Shown here: positions 51,130-58,499 of the stretch, piece after piece
Position numbering within the stretch: the stretch's first letter is position 1
Layout: every line of letters begins with the position of its first letter
NCBI GenBank assembly: GCA_041652575.1
Contig: JBAZHC010000010.1
Span: 1 to 64,000, forward strand
Source: Phycisphaerae bacterium
GTDB lineage: Bacteria > Planctomycetota > Phycisphaerae > Sedimentisphaerales > UBA12454
Length of the DNA stretch: 64,000 nt
Direction: 5' to 3'
Notes under the pieces: model-generated
What the model was told of the DNA's origin: nothing
Database searches by the model: none
Seen by the model: the letters and a program-made list of their open reading frames with translations, nothing else
Position numbers and translations under genes: made by a program

Positions 51130-51999
51130 TTAATGTTTTTCTTTATTTATTTTTATTATCTCTTTAATAGTGTCGTTAAGTTTTTTATTAAATTCTTTCG
51201 GCCTTTCGAGCATAATAAAATGGCCGCAGCCCTTTATTATCGTCACATCGAAAGAAGACATATACTTTCGGTTAGCCTGTGGATTTGTCGGCCAAAGGTC
51301 GGCATTAACGCATCGCACAGGCACTTTAACTCTCTTAAAAAGATTCGCCATTCCTTTATTTTCAAATTTTTCAACATATTCCTTAAATGCACTTATAGCC
51401 ACATAAGGAGGCTCGCAGGAAATATCATCGATAATCCATCTTTTTAATTCAGGTTTCAAATTTCCGAGCATTTGCCCGACAAAATTTTTAACTTCGCCTT
51501 TAAAATCTTTGTGAAATCCATCGAGCATTTGTTTAAATTGCTCTTTGGGCATAGTGTCTTCAACATTTTGTATCGAATCGGCTCCGATAATACCTATCAC
51601 GCGATTCGGCATTAAAACCGCGGCTTCTGCGGCAATCTCGCCTGCGAATGAATGACCGATTAGTATAACTTTTTTGGCATTGACATCTTCGACAACGGCT
51701 TTCACATCCCGGCCGAACGCTTCGGGCGTATATACTTTCCGGTTCTGTTCTGAATTTCCGTGCCCCGCTAAATCGATTAAAACAATTCTGTATTTTTTGT
51801 AGAAATACGGAATCTGATATCGCCAATACCTGCTGTCGCCGCCCCAGCCGTGAACGAATACGAGCGTAACATCACCTTTGCCGAATACGTTATAGCTAAT
51901 CAACTGCCCATCAGAAGATGATACTATAACATTTTTCGCATCGCAATAAGATGAGAATAATGCACTTATAACGACAATAATTAATAATACTTTTTTCAT
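51130..51999 (-). CDS. Exported alpha/beta-fold hydrolase
   Basis: About 289 residues from the ATG at 51999, with AAGGAG upstream (the in-frame TTG six codons earlier would include that site). It has a signal peptide (to YCDA). The hydrolase fold shows VFVHGWGGDSRYW (oxyanion), the nucleophile elbow IGHSFAGE, Asp in CVNADLWPTN and His in GCGHFIMLERP. The substrate is unknown; small esters are the usual substrates. Confidence 0.82.
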   Translation of the reverse strand: MKKVLLIIVVISALFSSYCDAKNVIVSSSDGQLISYNVFGKGDVTLVFVHGWGGDSRYWRYQIPYFYKKYRIVLIDLAGHGNSEQNRKVYTPEAFGRDVKAVVEDVNAKKVILIGHSFAGEIAAEAAVLMPNRVIGIIGADSIQNVEDTMPKEQFKQMLDGFHKDFKGEVKNFVGQMLGNLKPELKRWIIDDISCEPPYVAISAFKEYVEKFENKGMANLFKRVKVPVRCVNADLWPTNPQANRKYMSSFDVTIIKGCGHFIMLERPKEFNKKLNDTIKEIIKINKEKH

Positions 52000-52010
52000 T
52001 TTTGTTCTCC

Positions 52011-52586
52011 TTAACAAATTTTCACAGCCAATTTTTCTATTTTTTCTTTGGCGTCAGGTCTTTTTTTTGCAATCTCGCCTGAAACGCCTGCGTTTTCAAC
52101 AAGAACTGATTCGAATTTCATTCCGGTATATTCAGCGGTAAGCGCAAAAGGCTTTTCAAGTGCATCAAGACCGATATCCTCAAACGCACTTGCCAGAACA
52201 ACAGGAGTTTTTCCTTTCAACGGGGTTTTCATCGTACCGGCATCGTTGTCCCATTTATAAAGCGAGAACATCCTGTCGAAAATAAGTTTTATCTGTGCAC
52301 TTGCGCCGAAAAAATATAACGGCGTCGCAAAAACAATCACATCGACATCCGCCATTTTGGCTAAAACAGGTTTCGCTTCATCATTAACGGCACATTCGTA
52401 TTTATCGCTTTTCTGACAAGCCCGGCAGGATATACAACCCAGTGTTTTATATTTAAGAAATGCCGTACGGATAATTTCAACATCGGCGCCTTTCGAACGG
52501 ACGGCCCCGCTGAACCAATCTACCAGCACGGCGGTATTTCCATCCTTTTTAGGGCTTCCATTAAGTATCAGGATTTTTTTAGACAT
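52011..52586 (-). CDS. Flavodoxin-fold NAD(P)H-dependent oxidoreductase
   Basis: A 191-residue FMN reductase-like protein of the iron-sulfur-flavoprotein type. ILNGSPKKDGNTAVLVDWF binds FMN phosphate; CISCRACQKSDKYEC carries cysteines usual in this subgroup; ATPLYFFGASAQIKLIFDR is the second flavin loop. Substrate unknown. It precedes the alpha/beta hydrolase gene by 11 bases on the same strand. Confidence 0.82.
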   Translation of the reverse strand: MSKKILILNGSPKKDGNTAVLVDWFSGAVRSKGADVEIIRTAFLKYKTLGCISCRACQKSDKYECAVNDEAKPVLAKMADVDVIVFATPLYFFGASAQIKLIFDRMFSLYKWDNDAGTMKTPLKGKTPVVLASAFEDIGLDALEKPFALTAEYTGMKFESVLVENAGVSGEIAKKRPDAKEKIEKLAVKIC

Positions 52587-52667
52587 AAGAACTATCCTTT
52601 ATAGCTTTTCATATACAAAAGCATAATAATGCAGAAATGCGGAAAAAGAAAGAGGACTTAAAAAATT

Positions 52668-54512
52668 TTAGTCCCGCCGTCTTCCAGAAAGCAGAACTAT
52701 ATCCCTTAACTGTTCGGTGTTCTTTGCGGCAAACCAGCGTTTTTCAAATTCCGGCTCGCTGACGATATGCGCGATGGACATAAGCGCCCTGAGATGATAA
52801 TTCCGCTCATCGGATGAGCCGAGCAGGATAAACGCCGTTTTAACCGGTTCGTGAAGCTCGGAGAAAATCGCGCCTTCTTTGCAGCGCACAAGCAGAATCT
52901 CAAAAACATTCAGCCCGTCAACAACAATATGCGGTATGGCAAGGCCGGACTTTATGACGGTTGTGGATTCTCTTTCTCTTTGTATGAACAAATCATAGAG
53001 TTTGTTTGAGTCAATATTAAGTTTTTTAGACAACGCATTGGAGGCCGTATGAAAAAGTTCAGTCGCGGTAATTCTGTCGGGAATATCGAGAATATCGCAG
53101 TTTTTGACAAGCCCGTCAAATCTATCGGTGACAATTTCATCTCGCTCGAGCGCAAGCTGTTTCAATTCTTCCTCAAGTCCCGACCTCTGGATATGTCTTG
53201 AAACGATTGTCTTGACAAGATAAACAATCGCCGACTCGCGGTCGATGCGTCTTTGAACATAAAACAGGAACCATATCATCGCGATAACCGCAAAGATACC
53301 TGTCAGTGCAAGCGGCACATAGCCCATCTCGAAAATAAGAAACAGGTATATTATTATCGTGCCAATCTGCAGCCATGGACTAAAAGGAGCTTTGAATGTG
53401 GGCCGATATGATTGAATACCGCTGTGCCGCATTATAACGACCGAGGCGTTCATCAGGATAAACATAATAATCATTATCGCCGAGGCGGTCTTGACAAGGT
53501 TTTCGACGGATAACGCAAAAATTACCACCAGCATAACAGCCGCGGTCAGGATAAGCGAGAAATGCGGCGTATGAAAACGGCTGCTCGATTTGGAAAGAAA
53601 TTGCGGCACAAGGCCGTCCCTGCTCATAGCCATAGGAGTTCGAGAAGCGCTTAAAAGCCCCGCGTTGGCGGTTGTAGCAAATGCGAGAAATGCGCCAATA
53701 CTTATCAGGATTTCACCGGCATTGCCGGCTACTATTTTCGCCGCAAGAGCAATCGGGGTCAGTGAACCGCTTAAAGTCTCCGGCTTAAGCACTCCTACCG
53801 TCGCAAAAACAACCAGCACATAAAGAATGTTTACCACAAAAAAAGCTATAAACATACCAAGAGGAATATTTTTCTGACTGTTATGCACCTCTTCGGAAAC
53901 ATCTATAACTTTTGTAAGACCTCCGAAAGAAACAAATACCATTCCTGAGACAGCAAAAATACTTTTGACCCCGAACGGCGCAAATGGCGAATACTGCTGC
54001 GGCACAACGAAAGGCAGCGATTTAACTATAAACGCGATAAGAATTGCTATGAGACCGGCAACAAGACCGATTTGCAGGCCCCCTGTTCCTTTAACACTCA
54101 GAAGATTTACAAGCAGAAAGAACAGGCACGCCGCCGCCGAGACAAATTTTATTGTCAATTCGCCGGTGTCCGGGGCAAAAACCGTTGCAAGAGCGCCAAT
54201 GCCAACCATCGCAAATGTCGCCTTGAGCGCGATTGCGAGCCAGTTGGCAAAACCGGCAAAAGTGCCCATCAAAGGGCCGAGACTTCGCTCGACAAAAAAA
54301 TAACTTCCGCCTGACTTGGGCATCGCCGTTGCAAGTTCCGCATTGGACAGCATCGAAGGAATCATCAAAAGGCCGGCAAGAAAATATGATATAATGATTG
54401 ATGGTCCTGCCTTTGCAAACGCAAGACCGGGCAGAATAAAAAGACCGCTGCTAATCATTGCGCCAGCGGCAATACTGAAGACACTTAAAAGCCCTAATTG
54501 TTTTTTTAGCAT
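52668..54512 (-). CDS. APC-family permease fused to a PTS EIIA domain
   Basis: A 614-residue fusion. Residues 1-430 form an amino acid-polyamine-organocation permease with about twelve helices, opening GLLSVFSIAAGAMISSGLFILPG. The C-terminal part (about 465-614) is a PtsN/fructose-type EIIA domain with the phosphorylatable His in GLAIPHIVVDG. Such fusions suggest control of transport by the nitrogen-type PTS. No other PTS genes are near. It is divergently oriented from the GntR regulator. Confidence 0.85.
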   Translation of the reverse strand: MLKKQLGLLSVFSIAAGAMISSGLFILPGLAFAKAGPSIIISYFLAGLLMIPSMLSNAELATAMPKSGGSYFFVERSLGPLMGTFAGFANWLAIALKATFAMVGIGALATVFAPDTGELTIKFVSAAACLFFLLVNLLSVKGTGGLQIGLVAGLIAILIAFIVKSLPFVVPQQYSPFAPFGVKSIFAVSGMVFVSFGGLTKVIDVSEEVHNSQKNIPLGMFIAFFVVNILYVLVVFATVGVLKPETLSGSLTPIALAAKIVAGNAGEILISIGAFLAFATTANAGLLSASRTPMAMSRDGLVPQFLSKSSSRFHTPHFSLILTAAVMLVVIFALSVENLVKTASAIMIIMFILMNASVVIMRHSGIQSYRPTFKAPFSPWLQIGTIIIYLFLIFEMGYVPLALTGIFAVIAMIWFLFYVQRRIDRESAIVYLVKTIVSRHIQRSGLEEELKQLALERDEIVTDRFDGLVKNCDILDIPDRITATELFHTASNALSKKLNIDSNKLYDLFIQRERESTTVIKSGLAIPHIVVDGLNVFEILLVRCKEGAIFSELHEPVKTAFILLGSSDERNYHLRALMSIAHIVSEPEFEKRWFAAKNTEQLRDIVLLSGRRRD

Positions 54513-54617
54513 AAAACAAGCCTCTGGTAATTTGTCAGATAATATACTCTGCTGATATTTATGTGCAACCTAATAAATGCCAATACCCGAAAAAACCGCT
54601 ATATTAATGATTTATCC

Positions 54618-54646
54618 TTGACGAACAGACAATATTGGTATATGAA
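54618..54646 (+). promoter_or_regulatory. Promoter of the GntR regulator gene
   Basis: TTGACG (54618-54623), 17-bp spacer, TATGAA (54641-54646). The -10 box lies inside the palindromic operator. Confidence 0.5.
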
Positions 54647-54656
54647 ATATACCAAT
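54634..54656. promoter_or_regulatory. Palindromic operator before the GntR gene
   Basis: Perfect ATTGGTATAT-GAA-ATATACCAAT with 10-bp arms overlapping the -10 region. TGGT...ACCA half-sites are typical of FadR/UxuR-type GntR regulators, so autoregulation is likely. Confidence 0.65.
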
Positions 54657-54682
54657 TGTCTTATTTTAAGGCGTCGGCGTCA

Positions 54683-55375
54683 ATGAACAAAGAGCTGCTT
54701 CATACAAAACTTGTGCGGGAACTGATTGCCATGATATCATCGGGCAAATACGGCGACGGCACGAGGCTGCCTGCCGAGCGAAAACTATGCTCGCAGTTTA
54801 ATGTCAGCCGCGGCACGGTAAGGCTGGCTCTTTACGACCTTGAGAAGCTGGGCATACTGAAAATCAGGGCCGGCTCAGGAGCTTATGTTCAGAAGGTCTC
54901 TCAACGTAAACTGCCGACACATTTTTTGCCGCCGGATTTTGTCAATGTAACCATTTCGGACATCATTTGCGCCCGCAAGGTAATAGAGACGGCGGCGATA
55001 ACTCTTGCCTGTGAAAAAATAAGTGCCCGTCAGATTGAAGAACTCGAGCAATTGATACTAAAAATGGAACTGTCAGAAGATAATCTTATAGAGTTCCTAA
55101 AATTAGATATGGAATTTCACCAGTTTATAATCCACGCGAGCGGAAACGTGCCGCTTGTCACGGCGTTCGAGTCAATCGCGGAATACCACAAATATTCACA
55201 GGTCTTTTCCAGTCTTTACGAAAGCGAGATATCGATAGCGATAAAATTTCATAAAAAGATGCTTTCCGCTTTGAAAGACCATAACGTGAAAAACGCCGCA
55301 AAGGCGATTACCGAACATCTGGAGCATACCGAACATATCGCAAAGTCAGCGAAACGGAAAAATCCCTCCGCTTAA
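54683..55375 (+). CDS. GntR (FadR subfamily) transcriptional regulator
   Basis: About 230 residues from the ATG at 54683; the frame opens upstream within the operator, which argues against an earlier start. The winged helix-turn-helix is RLPAERKLCSQFNVSRGTVRLALYDLEKLGILKIRAGSGAYV. It is followed by an FCD effector domain with the metal-binding pattern DMEFHQFII (Asp, His) and a late LEHTEH. It probably senses a sugar acid; the next gene is uxaE. Confidence 0.85.
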   Translation: MNKELLHTKLVRELIAMISSGKYGDGTRLPAERKLCSQFNVSRGTVRLALYDLEKLGILKIRAGSGAYVQKVSQRKLPTHFLPPDFVNVTISDIICARKVIETAAITLACEKISARQIEELEQLILKMELSEDNLIEFLKLDMEFHQFIIHASGNVPLVTAFESIAEYHKYSQVFSSLYESEISIAIKFHKKMLSALKDHNVKNAAKAITEHLEHTEHIAKSAKRKNPSA

Positions 55376-55401
55376 CAAAAAATTACTGAAAGGCTTATGA
55401 A

Positions 55402-56649
55402 ATGAAACTTGAAAAATTATCCATCGGCACTGGCGACAGATTCGCTCACCAGGGCAAGGCACAGCTTGCCGCTATAATAAAAGCCAAACAGCAGGGCTGT
55501 AATATAGTTCCCGTCTGGAATAAATCCAACAGAGAACATTCCATCATCGGCACTAAACCGGCGGATTTAAGAACCGAAGCGGACGGGGCCGTAAAGGCGC
55601 TCGGCTGGAAAGATTCGTATTACGTCGATGCAGACCATATAAATTTAAGCACGGTCGATTCATTCATCGAACCGAGCAATTTCTTCACGCTCGATGTGGC
55701 AGACTATATCGGCCAAAAATGCGACGAAAAGGATTTAAAGGATTTTGTCGCACAAAATAAAAAATTCATCGGCACAATCGAAATCCCCGGAATTAGTGAA
55801 AAATTAAATATTACACAGGGCGACCTTGAGAAAATCGGCGAAAAATTTCTGCTGGCCGTTAAAAAAGCAGGTGAAATTTACAGGCACGTTGCCGAGAAGA
55901 AAGGCTCCGATAATTTCGTAACTGAAGTTTCAATGGACGAATCAAACGAGCCGCAAAGTCCAGTTGAGATGCTATTTATACTCTCGGCTATCGCCGCTGA
56001 AAAAATTCCAGCCCAGACAATCGCGCCGAAATTCACCGGCAGATTTAACAAAGGTGTCGATTACGTCGGCAATGTTGCACAATTCGAAAAGGAATTCAAC
56101 GAAGATATAGCCGTTATTAATTTCGCAGTTAAACAGTTCGGCCTGCCGAATAATCTGAAATTAAGCGTTCATTCCGGCAGCGACAAATTTTCAATTTACA
56201 CGCCGATTAAAAAAGCATTGAAGAAGACCGGCGCCGGTCTGCATTTAAAAACCGCGGGCACGACATGGCTGGAGGAAATTATCGGTCTGGCTCTGGCCGG
56301 CGGATGCGGCCTTGAGATCGCAAAGGAAGTTTACAGCCAGGCTCTCGAACATTTCGATGAACTTTGCGGCCCTTACGCAACGGTCATAGATATCGATAAA
56401 TCGAAATTGCCAAGTCCGGAAGAGGTCGCAAAATGGGACAGTGTAAAATTCGCCAATACGCTTCGCCATGACCAGAGCTGTAAAGATTATAATCTTCACT
56501 TCCGCCAGTTAATCCACGTCGGTTATAAAATCGCCGCCAAGATGGGAAGCTGCTACATCGAAGCGCTGGAAAAATACGAAGATACAATCGCAAAAACAGT
56601 AACAGAAAATATCTACGACAGGCACATAAAGAGAATTTTTATCGATTGA
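55402..56649 (+). CDS. uxaE: Tagaturonate/fructuronate epimerase (UxaE-like)
   Basis: A 415-residue protein matching the UxaE family, which interconverts D-tagaturonate and D-fructuronate in galacturonate breakdown. Blocks seen are SIGTGDRFAHQGKAQL, YYVDADHINLSTV, EVSMDESNEPQSPVE and LSVHSGSDKFSIY, with acidic and His residues suited to metal binding. It sits 26 bases behind the GntR regulator. Together with the GH105-like enzyme at the left end it supports pectin-derived uronate use. The gene's 3' end overlaps the AbiEii-like toxin gene by 11 bases. Confidence 0.8.
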   Translation: MKLEKLSIGTGDRFAHQGKAQLAAIIKAKQQGCNIVPVWNKSNREHSIIGTKPADLRTEADGAVKALGWKDSYYVDADHINLSTVDSFIEPSNFFTLDVADYIGQKCDEKDLKDFVAQNKKFIGTIEIPGISEKLNITQGDLEKIGEKFLLAVKKAGEIYRHVAEKKGSDNFVTEVSMDESNEPQSPVEMLFILSAIAAEKIPAQTIAPKFTGRFNKGVDYVGNVAQFEKEFNEDIAVINFAVKQFGLPNNLKLSVHSGSDKFSIYTPIKKALKKTGAGLHLKTAGTTWLEEIIGLALAGGCGLEIAKEVYSQALEHFDELCGPYATVIDIDKSKLPSPEEVAKWDSVKFANTLRHDQSCKDYNLHFRQLIHVGYKIAAKMGSCYIEALEKYEDTIAKTVTENIYDRHIKRIFID

Positions 56650-57457
56650 CGTCGTTTTCGAGCAGTTTGAGAAGATTTTCTTTTGCAAGAAGTTTTAAAT
56701 CCTGCTGTCGCTCAATAAACGGCCGGACATCGGCAATTACTTTATTCCAATCGTATTGGGAAATACGTTGAGCGGTTTCATTTTTCCAGTTATCAATGGT
56801 AATTGCCTGTCCCTGCCAACCCGTCTGCTGCAGGGCATTATTTAAAAAAATGGTATTTGGCGCAGGCCAGTTTCTGTCGGACAGGTACCAAAATAAATCG
56901 TAAACATCTCTGCCTTTAACATATTTACGGCTTAACAATGCGTGTAATTTACCGGCAAGCAAAGAAGCCCTGTCGTAATGCTGCACATTTAATAAACAGT
57001 GTTTTCTTATTACGCTTGTCTCAAAATTAGCCCCAGCCGGCGGATTCGTATCGATTTCCACCTTAATCGAAATAGTTTCTGAACGATGCGGTGAAAGTTC
57101 AAGTTCATAAAGCAGGCCTTCAAAATTTAAAAAGGCGTTTTTTACTGCCTTTTCGGTCTTTCCTTTAATAATCAGAGAATAATCCTCGGCAAGAAAAAGG
57201 CTTTTGATTCTTTTCATAATCCCGGTGAAATTATCTTCGACTCCGGAAGCTGAAATAGAAAAATCCAGGTCTTCTGAAAAACGCGGCATCAAATAAAGAA
57301 ACCTCAAAGCGGTCCCGCCGACAAATGCCCAGTTTTCAAAGGCTCCGTTTTCCTGAAGACCCTCAAGCAATCTTGCCTGCAGGTATTCTCTCACGATACA
57401 TCTTGCGAGATTGTTGTCCTGAACGTTTTCAATGATTTGTTTTATATAATCTTTCAC
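56639..57457 (-). CDS. AbiEii-family nucleotidyltransferase toxin
   Basis: A 272-residue nucleotidyltransferase. The motif FVGGTALRFLYLMPRFSEDLDFSI (residues about 45-68) contains the GG(T)x...D-x-D core; KVEIDTNPPAG holds the third acidic residue; KLHALLSRKYVKGRDVYDLFWY is typical of AbiEii/AbiGii proteins. In known systems it transfers nucleotides to tRNA and is held inactive by AbiEi. It overlaps the AbiEi-like gene by four bases and its 3' end overlaps uxaE. Confidence 0.85.
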   Translation of the reverse strand: MKDYIKQIIENVQDNNLARCIVREYLQARLLEGLQENGAFENWAFVGGTALRFLYLMPRFSEDLDFSISASGVEDNFTGIMKRIKSLFLAEDYSLIIKGKTEKAVKNAFLNFEGLLYELELSPHRSETISIKVEIDTNPPAGANFETSVIRKHCLLNVQHYDRASLLAGKLHALLSRKYVKGRDVYDLFWYLSDRNWPAPNTIFLNNALQQTGWQGQAITIDNWKNETAQRISQYDWNKVIADVRPFIERQQDLKLLAKENLLKLLENDVNR

Positions 57458-58086
57458 AGTTCTACGCCTTCCATTTCATCAATTATTTTTTTGATATTCA
57501 ATACCGCCCTTTTAAGTTTATGATTTTTTGACTTTTCAACATATCGAAAAAGCAGGTCCTTATTGAGCCTGTTCAAATTTTGCAGCCTGAGTTCATCGAG
57601 AAATTCTTCAGTATCACCCCCGGCAGTTAAATACACCAAATCGAGTAAAGCTTTTTCCGGCCGAGCAACAAAGGCCTGTTGTTTTAGGGAGAATTCAATC
57701 TTCTGATAACCCCAAAATAAATTTTTATTGATATGTCTGTATTCGAACCGGCCGAGCAAAGTTTCAATAGTCTCCGGTCTGTCGGCGGCAATACTGGTAA
57801 TGACAGGAACAAATTCAGGAATCAGTCCATACAAGGACAATGCCGACTGGAGACTTACATAAGATGGGGATTTTAGACTGTTGGCAATAACGAATAACTC
57901 CGGTTTGATTTTCCTGTAAGGCTCGGCAAGTGTATATAATCCTTTATTCAACCTTAAGACCCTGCCAGCCCTAACCCAGCGATTGAGTTGCAATCTCACC
58001 TGAGCCAAATTCTGACCTGCCGCCAGGAACATAGTCGTAAAACACGACAAATTCGCTGTTTTCTTTACTAATTCTTCAAATTTCAT
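57454..58086 (-). CDS. AbiEi-like antitoxin (type IV toxin-antitoxin)
   Basis: A 210-residue protein with an N-terminal winged-helix domain (QVRLQLNRWVRAGRVLRLNKGLYTLAEP) and a C-terminal AbiEi-type part (PSYVSLQSALSLYGLIPE, RPEKALLDLVYLTAGG). It should repress its own promoter and neutralise the toxin encoded immediately downstream. The two-gene module is a phage-defence and stabilisation unit in other bacteria. Confidence 0.85.
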   Translation of the reverse strand: MKFEELVKKTANLSCFTTMFLAAGQNLAQVRLQLNRWVRAGRVLRLNKGLYTLAEPYRKIKPELFVIANSLKSPSYVSLQSALSLYGLIPEFVPVITSIAADRPETIETLLGRFEYRHINKNLFWGYQKIEFSLKQQAFVARPEKALLDLVYLTAGGDTEEFLDELRLQNLNRLNKDLLFRYVEKSKNHKLKRAVLNIKKIIDEMEGVEL

Positions 58087-58278
58087 AGCATAAATATATC
58101 ATAAATGATAAATTGTTGCAATGTATTTTTCGGCATATATCTATGCAAACTTTAAATATAAATAATTGTATTTTGGACCATATTTATCCTTATATCTCAA
58201 TGTTTCCCTTGCCTCTCCTTCAACTATAGGTATACTATTATGTTTTTACCGTAAAATTAACCTTCAGGAAATCAATTT

Positions 58279-58494
58279 ATGCCCATTTTTGAATACAAGT
58301 GCTCCGATTGTGGAAAGGTGAGCGAATTTCTGGAAAAGGCTGATTCAAAAGCCGGCCGAAGCTGTCCGGACTGCAACAGCAAAAACCTTAAAAAACAATT
58401 CTCAACTTTTTCCGCTGTGGTAAAACAGCCTGCCGCCGGTTCAAAATGTCATACCTGCCCTTCCGGCGGAACATGCCCTCATTCAGGACTCTAA
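58279..58494 (+). CDS. FmdB-family zinc-ribbon protein
   Basis: A 71-residue protein starting MPIFEYKCSDCGKVSEFLEK with a second pair in SCPDCNSKNLKK, the FmdB regulatory zinc ribbon. The tail holds additional cysteines (KCHTCPSGGTCPH). The exact role is unknown. It is five bases upstream of leuS on the same strand. Confidence 0.88.
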   Translation: MPIFEYKCSDCGKVSEFLEKADSKAGRSCPDCNSKNLKKQFSTFSAVVKQPAAGSKCHTCPSGGTCPHSGL

Positions 58495-58499
58495 AAACT

